Assembly: GCA_963575645.1 (NCBI GenBank)
Contig: OY754475.1
Span: forward strand, 5,518,001-5,582,000
DNA from: Xanthostigma xanthostigma
Lineage: Eukaryota; Arthropoda; Insecta; Raphidioptera; Raphidiidae
Direction: 5' to 3'
DNA: 64,000 nt
Shown here: positions 21,701 to 32,991 of the stretch, piece by piece
Numbering within the stretch: the stretch's first letter is position 1
How the letters are laid out: every line of letters begins with the position of its first letter
The notes under the pieces: generated by a model
Databases searched by the model: none
Seen by the model: only the letters and a program-made list of their open reading frames with translations
What the model was told of the DNA's origin: nothing
Made by a program: the position numbers and the translations under genes

Positions 21701-22267
21701 TTGCGGACTGCAGTCTTTCTTAAATCAACATTTACAACAAAATCAGATAAACACACTCTACACGTACCGCGTTTGCAGATCCCTTCTCTTTTGGTACCGC
21801 TGTTTGTACACGGTATACGGGCTTCGCGATGATGCAGGGATGGTCCTAACCTCAACATTTTCAAAAAACGGCACGACGAATAACGCAAGGGCGTAGGTAA
21901 GGCTGGGGGGGATTAAAGGGGATAATAATAATACAAAAAATAAAACTGAAAATAATACGAATACCAGGCTAAAAAATAAAATTTAGAACTACTTCTTGAA
22001 AAAAAATTGTAGAATTGGTTTGGGAATTAATATTTTGCTTGACACCTTTTTTTGCTTTACCCCCCCCCTCCACAGAAAAATAAAATAACGAACCCTTAAA
22101 CGAATTGTATGGTTCTAATACAGACTTCCTCGTTGTGATTCGAATTTGAAATTCCAAAAATATTGAATAAAAACGCACATTTAGAATATTTTTTGCACAC
22201 TTCTTAGAAAACAGTTGATTTTCATAGCACCCTCTGTAGCGAGAGTAAAATGACACATTTCGAACTC
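21701..22267. other. Upstream flank of the first coding exon
   Basis: The minus-strand flank (21,700-21,890) is richer in G+C than its surroundings and holds a short frame without family features. A run of C (22,063-22,070) and AT-rich DNA follow. It may contain promoter sequence. Confidence 0.35.
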
Positions 22268-22284
22268 GTGCGTAAAGTGAAATA

Positions 22285-22700
22285 ATAATAATAATGCGTT
22301 TTACGTCCGTTCTTCTACTTTATGTTATAACAGACGTCATTCGCGCCATTACTATTTTCCATCCATACGTTATTTTCTACATTTTTAAACTTCCACTTAA
22401 TTAATAACAATGGACGAATGAAGGAATTTTTAGAAAATTAAGATAAGGTAGGCAAATTTTGAGTATAGGAGTTCGACAGGTAATCGGCCATGGCCTTGAA
22501 TAAAGGAACCATCTCGATATTTATCTGGAATTATTGAGGAAAACCGTGGAAAACCTCAACAAGATGGCCGGTACAGGAATTACCGTTTCTCGGCGAGAGG
22601 CAGCAGAAAATCCCCATCCACATCTGTCCCCGCCGGGATTCGAGCCCGGTATCACCCGAATGCGAGTCTAGTGCTGTCACCACTACGCTACACCGCTCGG
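22285..22700 (-). mobile_element. tRNA-headed SINE, copy 1
   Basis: On the minus strand the head (from about 22,700) has an A-box-like GTAGTGGTG segment and the B box GGGCTCGAATCCC, then a body of about 340 bp containing GAGAAACGGTAATTCCTG, ending in ATT repeats at 22,285. Direct repeats resembling TGCGTAAAGTGAAATAA (22,268 and 22,701, a few mismatches) flank it, as expected for LINE-driven insertion. Copy 2 is at 34,356-34,762. Confidence 0.8.
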
Positions 22701-22773
22701 TGCGTTAAGTAAAATAAAAAAGATGGGCCTCTGGGTATCTGTACGGAAGTTTAATGTGTTCGAATTAAATTTT

Positions 22774-22842
22774 AAAAACAAACAAACAATCTCTCAGGCT
22801 AAACGCATATACCTGCTCCGTTCGGTCGTGGGTAAAAATCAC
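22774..22842. repeat. Dispersed repeat W, copy 2
   Basis: AACAATCTCTCAGGCTAAAC and GCATATACCTGCTCCGTTCG match 13,480-13,530. Confidence 0.5.
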
Positions 22843-23394
22843 TTGAAAAGCCAGTGTTACTCAAGTACTGAGGTAAGAACAAGTGTCAAAGCTTTCTCAA
22901 TAAATAAATTATATAATTTTATTGGAAGCCCGTGCGAAACACAATTTGGCCACTCCTGGCATATAATTATTTTAAAGCAAAGCCAGAATAGAGAGAAGTG
23001 AATGTGTTAGCAGAGAGAGATGGACAGTGGTGTAGACCAATCAGAGCGATTAAATTGACAGATCAAGATTAGATTCCTCGGATTATTAAGTGCGTGTTAA
23101 ATTTATTCCTAAATCGAAGTGTATTTAACTTAATAAGTAAATTTTTACCAGTTCATTCGTTTTAATTTTTATATAGATACCTTATGTTTTAATCTGATTA
23201 ATTTTGATGAAATTTACATCCAAACAAGTGATAGTATGAAAATTTCTAGCAGTTATCATGTCGACAGTGAGGCGCCATTTTGTTCAAAAATGTCTTCTAA
23301 AAATTTCATTATAGATATTCCGCACTTTAAAAAAAATATGTTTTAATGTTTTTCATACACAAGTGATTAATAAATAATTAATTGTATATTCCTA
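22843..23394. other. Upstream stretch, nothing recognised
   Basis: AT-rich sequence without supported features. Confidence 0.45.
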
Positions 23395-23739
23395 CTAGCG
23401 GTCCCGCCCGGTGTCACCCGGGTGCAAAAGAACGAATGGGGGGGAGGCTCATGAGTACACATTCATCTTAGTTTACCGCAATGAATGTTGTGTCCAAATT
23501 TCATGATGATCGGAGTTACCGTTCAAAAGTTTTTGTCGGACGGACAAATTTTGAGTTACATTTTGCAACATTTTTCATTGATGCTCCACTCCTATCGGTC
23601 GTAGCGTGATATTATAAAGCCTACAGGCTTCCTCAATAAATGGGCTATCCAACAAAAAAAATTCAATTCGAACCAGTAGTTCCTGAGATTAGAGCGTTAA
23701 ACCAAACAAACTCTTCAGATTTATATATATTAGTATAGA
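23395..23739 (-). mobile_element. Helitron family A, complete copy
   Basis: On the minus strand it starts TCTATACTAATATATATAAA (23,739) and ends CCCGGGTGACACCGGGCGGG-ACCGCTAG (23,395), flanked by A and T. It shares GGAACTACTGG and ATCATGAAATTTGGACACAA with other family A copies. Confidence 0.85.
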
Positions 23740-24509
23740 TTTGAACAACCTAAAAAAATCGCCAAAAAAACGTTAGCGTAGATGTGATACCTCAATTTTA
23801 ATGGCTCATTGAATTACCGAAAACCAGCTACTTTTCATTTTTCAATGAAATAATAGAAAATCTTTAGACCTATGTTTTAGACCGGCCGTATCTTCCCGAC
23901 TACGTCCCTGCTGAGAGGAGGGGAACAAGTTTAGTGTTTCGTGTTGGTTTTGTATATTATTCAGGAGTAACTGTGGTCAGTTTCAAATCGATGAAGACAT
24001 TTGTCTAGGAAATAGGGTCTTCCCACATTCAAAATTTGATAATTTTGAACAATGCATGTTATTCCTCACACACAAACAAATACAATTGAAAATCGTCTTT
24101 TTCGTTCTTATATACTACAAACAAGCAAACAAGAATTTAAAAAAGTGTATATTTTTTAAACTTTGATGACGAAAAAGACTAGTCGCACTTCTTTATCAAC
24201 AGAAAGAGATGCTTATAGATTATCTGCGTCGTGGTTTGACAGATCAGTGGGCGTGACACAGTAGATCCAGTCACGCGTTGCAAAATTATCGACACGTTAT
24301 TTCGGAAGGGATACAAATCCTATTGAAAATACACGCTTTTGTGTTTATTGTTATGAAAAAAGTTTCTAAAAATGTTTTAAAAAAATCGTTTCGTAATTTA
24401 TTTGTAACGTGGATTCCAACAAAAAAATAGTGGGGGCGACCCATCGGATAATTGAAGTTTTTTTTTATATTGAGTAATTTTTGAGGTTGTTGCGCCGTAT
24501 ATTTTGTAA
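23740..24509. other. Stretch with a weak dispersed repeat
   Basis: About 24,025-24,140 (CAAAATTTGATAATTTTGAA, CGTTCTTATA) resembles 53,655-53,760. No gene is supported. Confidence 0.4.
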
Positions 24510-24690
24510 TCTATATAATATATAAAATTTTAGTAACATGTAACGTTATCTGATAGAATTCGCTCAAAGCTCAGAAGCAAATCAAATGGAATTTGTTCAA
24601 AACTATTAGTTCAGACGCTGGGCCGCAAACGAAATACATTTTGCAGAATAATATCTATCGTACCCGGGTGAAACCGGGACGGACCGCTAG
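24510..24690 (+). mobile_element. Short Helitron with family A 3' end
   Basis: It starts TCTATATAATATATAAAATT after A (24,509) and ends CCCGGGTGAAACCGGGACGG-ACCGCTAG before T (24,691). The middle differs from family A, so this 181 bp element shares the 3' terminal hairpin but has a different body. Confidence 0.65.
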
Positions 24691-24739
24691 TTTTAGTACA
24701 AAAAAAAACTGGAAATCTAGACGGTGGTCTCTACAATTT

Positions 24740-24940
24740 ATAAGAAAAATCGCAGGATTGTGGACAAGTTAGATTTATTAGTGTACGACGTTTCGTCTAC
24801 AGATTTAGACTTTTCAAGTACAATATTATAATTATTGTTTTGAAATTTCATATTGTACTTGAAAAAGTCTAAATCTATAGACGAAACGTCGTACACTAAT
24901 AAATCTAACTTTTTGTCCACAATTCTGCGATTTTTCTTAT
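24740..24940. repeat. Foldback element, family M
   Basis: Arms 24,740-24,829 and 24,846-24,940 are inverted and nearly identical. Both carry the outward motif. On the plus strand a degenerate TTGAAAAA precedes the stem GTCTA/TAGAC (24,867-24,882) and GAAACGTC (24,883-24,890). The 139-residue frame across this region is a by-product of the repeat. Confidence 0.8.
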
Positions 24941-24988
24941 TAATTATTATCTCGATGGACACGATATCAAATAATATATTATAGGTGT

Positions 24989-25532
24989 CAGCGTTGCCAG
25001 TTTTTTTTTTGCCAAGTCGGGATTTTGGAACTCTTTGAGTGAAAACAGCGGGATTCTTTCGACGAAAGCGGGACATATTAAAAAAACGTATATAATCAGA
25101 AGTTTTCAAATACCTATTTATCTTTTTATTTGAATTAAAATTACGTTTACGTGACAATAGATAGCAAAAATAGCCATAGAAAATCTATTTTAATAAAAAT
25201 ATAATATTTTAAATCAGATTTACCCTATCGTTAAATAGTTGAGTCTTATTCGTCTTCAGAATAAAAAAAAAAAAAACAGAAGTCAAAATCAAAAAAGTTT
25301 TATTCATTAGAAAAATATGGCGTTTCAAACAATAGTCTGTGGAGTGAGTGTTACAAATTGCAACTTACAATAAGAGAATAATTATTTATAAGAATTACTT
25401 ATTCATGATATTTCTGTGAAGATTTAACTTCTTTTAAAGATATCCCCGAGTTATCACCGAAAAGCGGGACTGAGCCTGTCCCGCGCGGGACATTTAATTT
25501 TGATTTAAAAATCGGGACGTCTGGCAACGCTG
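24989..25532. mobile_element. Non-autonomous hAT element with perfect 8 bp target duplication
   Basis: Termini CAGCGTTGCCAG and CTGGCAACGCTG are exact inverted copies and are flanked by ATAGGTGT at 24,981-24,988 and 25,533-25,540. Eight-base duplications and CAG tips indicate the hAT superfamily. Subterminal GCGGGA motifs recur on both sides. The interior (544 bp in all) has no transposase. Confidence 0.85.
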
Positions 25533-25540
25533 ATAGGTGT

Positions 25541-25898
25541 TCTCTACTTCTAGAATGAACGAAATACCGAAGCTTTAATGCGATCGTGCTTTTATATTAT
25601 TATTTTTAGCTTTTTCACTCACAGCCTTTCTCCTCTCGTCGATCAAGTGCAGCGACGCTATTGACAGGTGACATAACCGTTTGTCAAACTCATCGATCAT
25701 CGCCCAAATAGGTCAAACTGTACTCGAACTGCCCTCAAAACGCGCTACTACGAGCCCATGCATCATGAAAATAGTTTGTGTATCCATAGCAAGAGAATGC
25801 AATTATTACGTACGAGTTGTGATGGTGTGTTAAAACGAACATTACCGAGTTTTAACAGTCACGAGATACAGCCACATTTTTTTCACGTCCCTCCTATA
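25541..25898. other. Stretch without recognised features
   Basis: Moderate G+C with scattered CpG. No exon or repeat is supported. Confidence 0.4.
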
Positions 25899-26382
25899 CA
25901 GGTGATTTTTAAGTTGATTCTTGTTTTTTTTTAACAGCGTGTAGAAATCAAATAGACGAATTTTTTAAGTAACTTTTTTATCAAAACTCAAAAATAAGAG
26001 GGAAACAGCCGTTCAAAGTTTTTATTAAATTAATTCAAAAGCCCGGTTAATACACGTGAAGAAAATATAGCACGAATCGGAAATGTATCTCAAATAATTC
26101 GCGGAAGGTCCTTATCGCTACTACGCACGCAACTTTATGTCCAACAAAACGGGAACAGCTTCGAACAGTTTCTGTAAATACTTGATAATGACATAACATA
26201 TTTTCATAGTGACATAACATAACGCCAAGACCGACCTCAAAATTTGATAAAATTTAATAAAACTTTGAAAGCTCGTTTCTCTTTCATTTTTGAATTTTGA
26301 TAAAAAAGTTACTCGAAATAATTGTTCGTCTTTTTGATTTGTACACGCTGTTAAAAAAAAGAATCAATTTAAAAATTAGATG
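25899..26382 (+). mobile_element. TA-flanked DNA transposon remnant, family V, copy 2
   Basis: Inverted relative to copy 1 (6,418-6,943). TA lies at 25,897-25,898 and 26,383-26,384; long terminal inverted repeats carry GATTTTTAAGTTGATTC. The plus strand retains the fragment ARIGNVSQIIRGRSLSLL, aligned with copy 1. A frame break follows in this copy. Confidence 0.75.
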
Positions 26383-26411
26383 TAGTCAACGCTCTTTTTG
26401 GGCTAAGAGCT

Positions 26412-26841
26412 GGCTACGGAGAAAATGGGTGACTCGGTGCAGAGCTGAAAATTTGCAGAATAATAGGAGATAGTACAAGTAAGTAGGGAAAAAATTGCCA
26501 GAAGGCTAGGCGGAAGATAAAGAGCCGCCAGAAGGCGCTAATGTTGCGAAAAATCAGTGCACTTTTGGCAATTTCTATACTTATTCTGTAATTCAAAACT
26601 AGATTATATAATATTATATATTATATAGTTATAAAGGCATACTGAAAATGCAAACATGATATAATAATTACATTCGACAAATATTCAAAATTATTAATGT
26701 CATTTTGATAGAAATAAAATTAATCGTCATATATTTTCATTAATAAAATTACGTTGCCTTCTGGCAATTTTTTCCTTACTTACTTGTACTATCTCCTATT
26801 ATTCTGCAAATTTTCAGCTCTGCACCATTTTCTCCGTAGCC
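26412..26841. repeat. Foldback element, about 90 bp arms
   Basis: GGCTACGGAGAAAATGG... on the left is mirrored by ...CCATTTTCTCCGTAGCC on the right. The arms share AATTTGCAGAATAATAGGAG and AAAAATTGCCAGAAGGC. The 260 bp centre is AT-rich. Confidence 0.75.
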
Positions 26842-27249
26842 ACCTCTCTGTCTATTTGTTCGTTCGCTCGTTTTTTATATAAAAGACGCCTTATATAACA
26901 AGTTGTGCTTTTATTGGTTTTGCAAAAGCTTAATGAGAAATCTAAACAAGCTAACTGAAATCAGACACGAGCTTTCCCAGACACACAAGCGATGTATCTA
27001 AAGTATGACGCTTTTGAGTGGTTAACAGCAGTGCAAACAAAAGTTCGTTATTGATGAGCTTAATTAACGCAGAACTTACGTATTATAGTTTCAATAATAT
27101 TATCATTTCAATGGTGTTCATTTTCAGGAATATTCATTCCGCTGTAATTACACCAAAACTCTAGCTTTGCAAATTTCAAAGAGTAGACAAGTACTCTACA
27201 AGAGGCGACAGTCGAACAAGGCACCTGATTTCCAACTAGAAATTCCTTA

Positions 27250-27400
27250 GGACTTGCGTTGCAAAATTGGTCTCCACGAAAAGCGCTTTTATTTTAACGC
27301 GATAGCCCATGTCCATTCTAAATATTTTTGAAATCGGAGTTTTGGAGATTATCTCGTACATCCAAATTTACAAACTTAATTACCTCTTTATTAGTAGAAA
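27250..27400 (-). mobile_element. Helitron family B copy, interrupted
   Basis: It contains GACTTGCGTTGCAAAATTGG and CGCGATA blocks but has lost about 40 bp, including the usual GATGAGTAG. Its terminal part reappears at 27,651-27,681 (ACCTCTTTATAATATTAGTA then GGTATAGAT), beyond the family R foldback inserted at its end. Confidence 0.65.
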
Positions 27401-27650
27401 TTTTGTTCCAAAAATATGTATTGAAGGAGATTTATTTGGTTGAGGAACAATTGAAAAAAAAGCTTTACCAGAGTATCGCTTGTGGCCAACGTTTCGAAAA
27501 ATATATTTTCATCCTCAGGGCCTCAATGCAAGTTCAAATAGTAAATTGTGCAAATGAGGATGCAAATATAATTTTCGAAACATTGGCCACAAGCGATACT
27601 CTGGTAAAGCTTATTTTTCAAATGTTCCTCAACCAAATAAATCTCCTTCT
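27395..27650. repeat. Foldback element, family R, copy 2
   Basis: Arms 27,423-27,518 and 27,560-27,649 are inverted. The left arm on the minus strand reads CTGAGGA (27,518-27,512), T, the stem GAAAA/TTTTC, then GAAACGTT (27,495-27,488). The right arm has mutated copies (GAAACATT). It is inserted within a Helitron B copy. Confidence 0.8.
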
Positions 27651-27711
27651 TTACCTCTTTATAATATTAGTAGGTATAGATTCAATAGATTTGGTGTTTT
27701 TGTTATTTATC

Positions 27712-27760
27712 TAACGTTTCGGTAAAAGTTTTATGTCATCTTCAGAGAAACTACAATTAT
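27712..27760 (-). repeat. Half foldback carrying the CTGAAGA...GAAACGTTAG motif
   Basis: The minus strand reads CTGAAGATGACATAAAAC then TTTTACCGAAACGTTAG (27,745-27,711). The matching opposite arm is absent here. The stem between the two boxes is imperfect. Confidence 0.55.
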
Positions 27761-29085
27761 TAAAACAATAATACATTTTTTTACATTAAAATAAAATAGA
27801 TTTAAAATTAGATTCAATATTTAGCAACGAAATTCCAATTTATCCGGAACCACAGTTCGATGCATTTGCGATTTAAAAACAAACAAGAATAATTTAAGTT
27901 ATTTGTTAAGTACATTTCTTTCATTTTTGAAATCGTTATTTAAATTTTGCATGACGACAATAACAACAACAACAGCGACAACAACAACACAAAAAAAGAA
28001 AGCGTGCTGACAGATATTTGAATATTATCTAACCATTTCCGAGCTTGTTAAATCATTAGCCTATTGTTTATGTGTAACACAGAATACAAATGAGTTATCT
28101 TAATACGTAAGCATAGATTAATCACAAATAGTTAGAGCATTCACCTTTTTGATGCGAAACATCTACTGGTGCGTTGGGATGGGAGTAAAAACGTGCAAAT
28201 TGCGTAACGCTCGACGCCGTAATGCCGTGACTCTGTTCATGACATGTGTTACGTTTAATTCAATTACCTACTGGAATTTTGTTAGATGACAGCGCAAAAA
28301 TGTGTGTCAGCGCTTGCTGTGTGTATGCGTTGATTTTTGTTGATGGCGAAATCTAACTTACATTCATTAGTGACTAGAAGCAGGGCATCTTGTATCTTAA
28401 AGTCGCATTTGGAAAGCTTTTTATGTTTCACATCTGCTAGGCGCCTCACGACGGAGCTCTTCTTTTTTTATTAGGAATCCGTCTGTCAAGTCTGCCACGG
28501 CTTCCGAGGTTTGTCTTGCGTCATCTGTAGCCAATAAACTGAAAATAAAAAAAGAATATTTAGCATATTGTTCTAAAGGGCTCACTTTGAATATATTTTA
28601 TTTCATTTTTTTGTGGATTTTTTTTATAGGTTACCGTGTAAAAATGTACCAAAAAAGTGTGTTTACAGAAAGTATTTTGAAAAAAAACATCTTTTATCTG
28701 TATAAAGTGGCTGATAAAGATTATGTAGCGAAGGTCAGATATGTTCAGTATTTTTTGAGTTCCAGAACCCGTCTAAACGAAATGAGAGATATATCACACA
28801 TAATATGTTAATACTTAGCCAAAAGACGATAATCGTGTTTACAATGTTGAGAATTTTATTCTGAGGGAGGTTCCACACATGTAAATGGGAAGTTGTAACA
28901 ATTTTAGTTTTTCAACCTAGACAGTTGTGGTGTATCGTTATTTAGAGCTCCGTAAGTAAAACACGACAGTATATTTTTTAAAATTTTTTAGATTAAATAT
29001 AACGATGTGAGGGGTCGTTAGAGTTGCCAATTTTAAGTAGTTTTTGTTAAGGCTTTATCGCGAAAACGACACAATCTACGAACTT
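27761..29085. other. Upstream stretch with ACA microsatellite and a weak repeat
   Basis: A (CAA)n-like tract lies at 27,956-27,990. About 28,170-28,300 (GGGAGTAAAAACGTGCAAATT) resembles 36,210-36,290. A frame at 28,587-28,811 is AT-driven and shows no family features. Confidence 0.4.
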
Positions 29086-29322
29086 CTAGCTACCCGGTTC
29101 GGCTTCGCCCAAATTTGTGGATTGTAACCGTTTTTTCCATCGACTTACGTCGCAAAATTGGTCTCCACGAAAAGCGATTTTATTTTAACGCGATAATATA
29201 TAGCCTACGTCCGTCCTAAAGGTCTATTCATAATATTGGTGAAAAAAAAAATGTTTGTGATCGGAAGATTATCTCCTACATCAAAACTTACAAACTTTAC
29301 TTCTTTATAATACTAGTACAGA
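29086..29322 (-). mobile_element. Helitron family B copy with intact ends
   Basis: On the minus strand it starts TCTGTACTAGTATTATAAAG (29,322) and ends CTAG (29,086). The blocks GCGACGTAAGTCGATGGAAA and TATCGCGTTAAAATAAAATC are present. The 5' start carries two substitutions. Confidence 0.75.
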
Positions 29323-30150
29323 TATTATAACATAATATTCTATATTTAAACGACTACCAAAAATACTTCCATGTTTTATTTTTGATTTAGATACCACGAA
29401 ACAGTAATTTTTTTATACGTATGTCGTTCAGGACGAATAGAAAAAATTGTGATAACCATCGGTACATGGAATTCTTGACGTGCTTCTAACGGCGGTTGTA
29501 CGAATAACAGCTAGGCTTCAATGGTAATCATCTTCGCTTTCGATAATTTAATTTTAATCGTAGTTTTTAAACAGGCCAGAAATAATACTAACTGATAATC
29601 AAATCCACTCAAAATTGTTATAGAATTTTCAATTTATAAATAATATAGGATATACACCATAGATACTTTTCGACAGTCTTTTCTTCAATAGCATATATTA
29701 TTTTGTATCAACATAAAATTATGTTTCAGACGGCGTTCTCATTTTTTCCGACTAATATATATCATCAAAGTAAGAACGCAACATATCTGATGCGATGTAT
29801 AATATATAAACATAATTGCATATATGTGAGTGTATTTTATACAGGATGCCCGTCTCTAGTTCCATTCTCATTCCAAAAATACGGTTGCCCAGTCCTACAT
29901 TATTGCCCAGTCTTACATCTATTACACATTACAGTCAGACCCATGTATTTTCAACACCATCTAATTTCAACTGATTTTATTCATTTACTTACAGGCAGTG
30001 AAAAATACGCTTAACCTCAAATTAATAAAAGCTTTTTTCTCATTGGTTTATGGCTGCCACGAAGTGAGAATGAAATTAATAATAAAGCATAGGACCTCTA
30101 CGAAAATTTGGAATCTGATCCTATTGCCATATTTTTGACTTGAAGTCAGG
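29323..30150. other. Upstream stretch, nothing recognised
   Basis: AT-rich. A short frame at 29,703-30,014 has no family features. Confidence 0.4.
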
Positions 30151-30365
30151 TGGTTCCTTATTCCTTAACTTCTTCCCGAACAGTTCTTTTCCAGAATATT
30201 TTTATCATCCTCTTTTACGATATCCTCGTGGGTCCAATCCAAGACTATGCCGTCATCTGTCTTCCGTAGCGTGTGTCCCATCCAAGTCCATTTGTTACGT
30301 TTTATAGTTGTCCAGATACCCAACCCATCTCGGCTGTCCTTCTTCCTGGCCATCATGTTTGTCTA
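30150..30365 (-). pseudogene. Non-LTR retrotransposon fragment, RTE-like C-terminal region
   Basis: The minus strand encodes IKRNKWTWMGHTLRKTDDGI followed by VLDWT, matching the W.WIGHTLRK....I..AL.W pattern at the C-terminal end of RTE-type LINE polyproteins. Only about 60 residues are open; the reverse-transcriptase motifs are absent and the frame decays after the DWT segment. A dead 5'-truncated copy. Confidence 0.7.
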
Positions 30366-30566
30366 ATACCCGCCGAGAATGGCCCCCGGCTAATCCATGT
30401 CCCCAATCCTAATATCCGTGTATTCCATCCCTCATGTATCCCTGTTTTTGTTGCTTCATATTGCGTCGCTTATTTTCCCAATCATTCAATCCAGTTAATA
30501 CTTGTCGGAGTAAAGGCCATTTTGTTAATTATAAAAAAAATATAAATATAAATTCTTATTATTTTT

Positions 30567-30885
30567 TTCAACATATTTATTAACGTAAGTTTGTAACATG
30601 AATATTATTTACTTGAACATATTTATTAACGTAAGTTTGTAACATGAATATTATTTAATTCAACATATTTATTAACTAAGTTTGTAACATGAATATTATT
30701 TAATTCAACATATTTATTAACGTAAGTTTGTAACATAAATATTATTTAATTCGACATATTTATGAACGTAAGTTTGTAACATGAATGTTATTTAATTCAA
30801 CATATTTATTAACGTAAGTTTGTAACATGAATGTTATTTAATTCGACATATTTATTAACGTAAGTTTGTGACATGGATATTCATG
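30567..30885. repeat. 46 bp minisatellite derived from LTR sequence, seven units
   Basis: Units of about 46 bp, each containing ACATATTTATTAACGTAAGT and TTGTAACATGAATATTATTT, repeat seven times with few changes. The unit is the reverse complement of the LTR end seen at 30,886-30,936. Immediately after the last unit the orientation flips. Confidence 0.9.
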
Positions 30886-31217
30886 TTACAAACTTACGTT
30901 AATAAATATGTTGAATAAAATAATAATAATTGTTACAAGCTGGCGCCCAACGTGGGGCCCGATCACACTCGAAAATAAGTTTAAATGTCAATTTAAATTA
31001 ATGCGAAGTATAATTTTTGTGTAAAATTGTAAAGTAGTACAAACTGGCGCCCAACGTGGGGCGCCAGTTTGTAACAATTATTATTATTTTATTCAACAAA
31101 TTTATTAATTTAAGTTTTTTAACATGAACACTACTTCCTAGTTCATACGCTCCGCTGCCATCTTGCCTCTGTTTCTCTACACGACCGCCAGGGTACACCA
31201 GTGGCGGCGTGTTACAA
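30886..31217. mobile_element. Inverted LTR and primer-site complex
   Basis: Going left to right: a plus-strand LTR tail ending TTGTTACA (about 30,936); a tRNA-Lys primer site TGGCGCCCAACGTGGGGC; about 85 bp of leader-like DNA; a second primer site (from about 31,040); then a minus-strand LTR from 31,067 to 31,217, whose TGTAAC start is at 31,217. So two LTR ends point at each other across primer sites. No gag or pol is present. Confidence 0.8.
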
Positions 31218-31764
31218 TATATAGTTTTATCCACGTTTATTACATTAATTCGACTGTATTTTATATTCTTTGAGAAGTTGATCATTAATTTTTTTTTATT
31301 TTGTAGCCAGATACTTTTTTGAAGTATCTTCTGCAGCTCAGGTGACCGTATCATTTTTCAATCGCGATAAAACGAACGCTTTGTATACAAGGCATATTAT
31401 GTATGTTACAAAACAACACAGATATCATTGACCTTTTCTTTTCACATGTAACGTATTACAATACAGCATAAATACTAACATGTCTATTATTAATTACTGA
31501 ATACTGGTTACCTTTAATTTATGTAATACGCTAAATTACTCGCTACATGACAATCATTGCGTTACTTGGATTACTTGATTACTGTACAACAATAGCACAC
31601 GCTCTAACGGACCACGCTGTATGTGCGATATTGATCAAGACGGAATGACGTTTGTTGGCGAGCGTCTATAATCTGCAATAATATAAACCGGGGATGCACA
31701 AGATCGCGGGCCCGCCAGCTATGATTTTATGTTCTTTTGTGTACACATTGAGTTAAAATCATTA
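31218..31764. other. Upstream stretch, nothing recognised
   Basis: AT-rich sequence with scattered CpG after 31,580. No gene is supported. Confidence 0.4.
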
Positions 31765-32115
31765 TCTAAACTAATATATAAAACTGAAAAGTGTGTTTGT
31801 TTGTTTGGTTGAACGCGCTAATCTCAGGAACTACTGGTTCGAATTGAAAAATTTTCTTTATGTTGGATAGCCCATTTATCGAGGCTATATAATATATATA
31901 TAGGCTATATAATATCACGCTACGCCCAATAGGAGCGGATCAACAATGAAAAATGTTGCAAAGTGTAACTCAAAATTTTATCGTCCGATAAAAACTTTTG
32001 AACGTTAACTCCGATTATCATGAAATTTGGACACAACATTCATTTCGGTAAGCTAAGATGAATGTGCGTACTCTCATGTTTCTCTCTCCCATCGTTCTTT
32101 TGCACCCGGGTGAAA
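31765..32115 (+). mobile_element. Helitron family A copy, 3' end lost
   Basis: It starts TCTAAACTAATATATAAAAC after A and carries GCGCTAATCTCAGGAACTAC, AGGAGCGGATCAACAATGAA and ATCATGAAATTTGGACACAA, then stops inside CACCCGGGTGAAAT without reaching CTAG. Confidence 0.8.
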
Positions 32116-32638
32116 TTTTTTATCCCCTCTATCTTAAATTGGGTCCAGATTCCGCCTATATATCATAGAAGAAAAAACGCTCTCAATTACTTAAATAGCT
32201 TATGTGCCAAGCGGCAGAAGGTTGGGACGACATGGTTTTTTGGCGCGTCAGCTCACTAACTATAGCTAATTAGTCTTACGAAAAATCTTGAAATTTTTGA
32301 CAACAAGCTCTTGTACTAATAGCTATCCCGCATAATATGATACCTGCGGGAAATTAGAGGTAAGTATTATGTTGTCATTGTTCAAAACTCTTTCACGTAT
32401 GTGTTTTGTTAATGTCGAGTCCCTTTATTCCCTTTATTCTTCTTTTGTTTGCACAGTTATAGGCGCGTATTCATTCATTAGTCAAAACTGTCTGTAGTAA
32501 ATATATGGAACAAAAGTGAGTGTTTTAGAGTTATTAAAGAGGTGTGGAAAATATTCATCTTCTATATTAAAACAGTACTCCAAAGACAAACTATGTTGAG
32601 TTCAAAATTGTCGAAATAAGTTTTTTTAAGTGAAACTT
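32116..32638. other. Upstream stretch, nothing recognised
   Basis: A frame across 32,062-32,259 is half Helitron and half unique DNA, so it is not a gene. Confidence 0.4.
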
Positions 32639-32882
32639 AAGGCCGCTGCACACGAGGCTAGAAACACTGCTTGGACTTCTGCTGGCCGACAGGCTGGATC
32701 CGAGGCTATATAGAAATGACGTCACTGCGGGCTCGCCTGCTAGCTCACAAGATAGGTTTTAAAATTAGAACAGGGATTATTTTTCTTGCTAGATTAAGAA
32801 AGCCAGCGCTAAAAAACTAGTAAGTAGTCAAAACTTGCAAGGGATCTAGCGGCAAATCCAGTCTCGTGTGCAGCGGACTTTA
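32639..32882. mobile_element. TIR element with CCGCTGCACACGAG ends
   Basis: AAGGCCGCTGCACACGAGGC on the left and CTCGTGTGCAGCGGACTTT on the right form inverted ends about 18 bp long. A related right end is at 5,800-5,835. The interior (about 210 bp) is non-coding. Confidence 0.6.
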
Positions 32883-32991
32883 GGCGCGCCAGGCGGATAA
32901 ATTGGCCTGGATCAGTGGAAAAGTGAAACGCTTCTCCTTCTTCGACTTCAACCGACAGAAAGAGTGGGGCAATCGTTTCGTTAAATCTATA

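Noticed and set aside
24738-25157. 139-codon minus-strand frame
   Set aside because: It spans a foldback and the end of a hAT element, so it cannot be one gene.
27328-27714. 128-codon plus-strand frame
   Set aside because: It runs through a Helitron remnant and both arms of foldback R copy 2.
30998-31354. 118-codon minus-strand frame as a possible retroelement protein
   Set aside because: It is LTR and primer-site sequence read through; no gag or pol motif.
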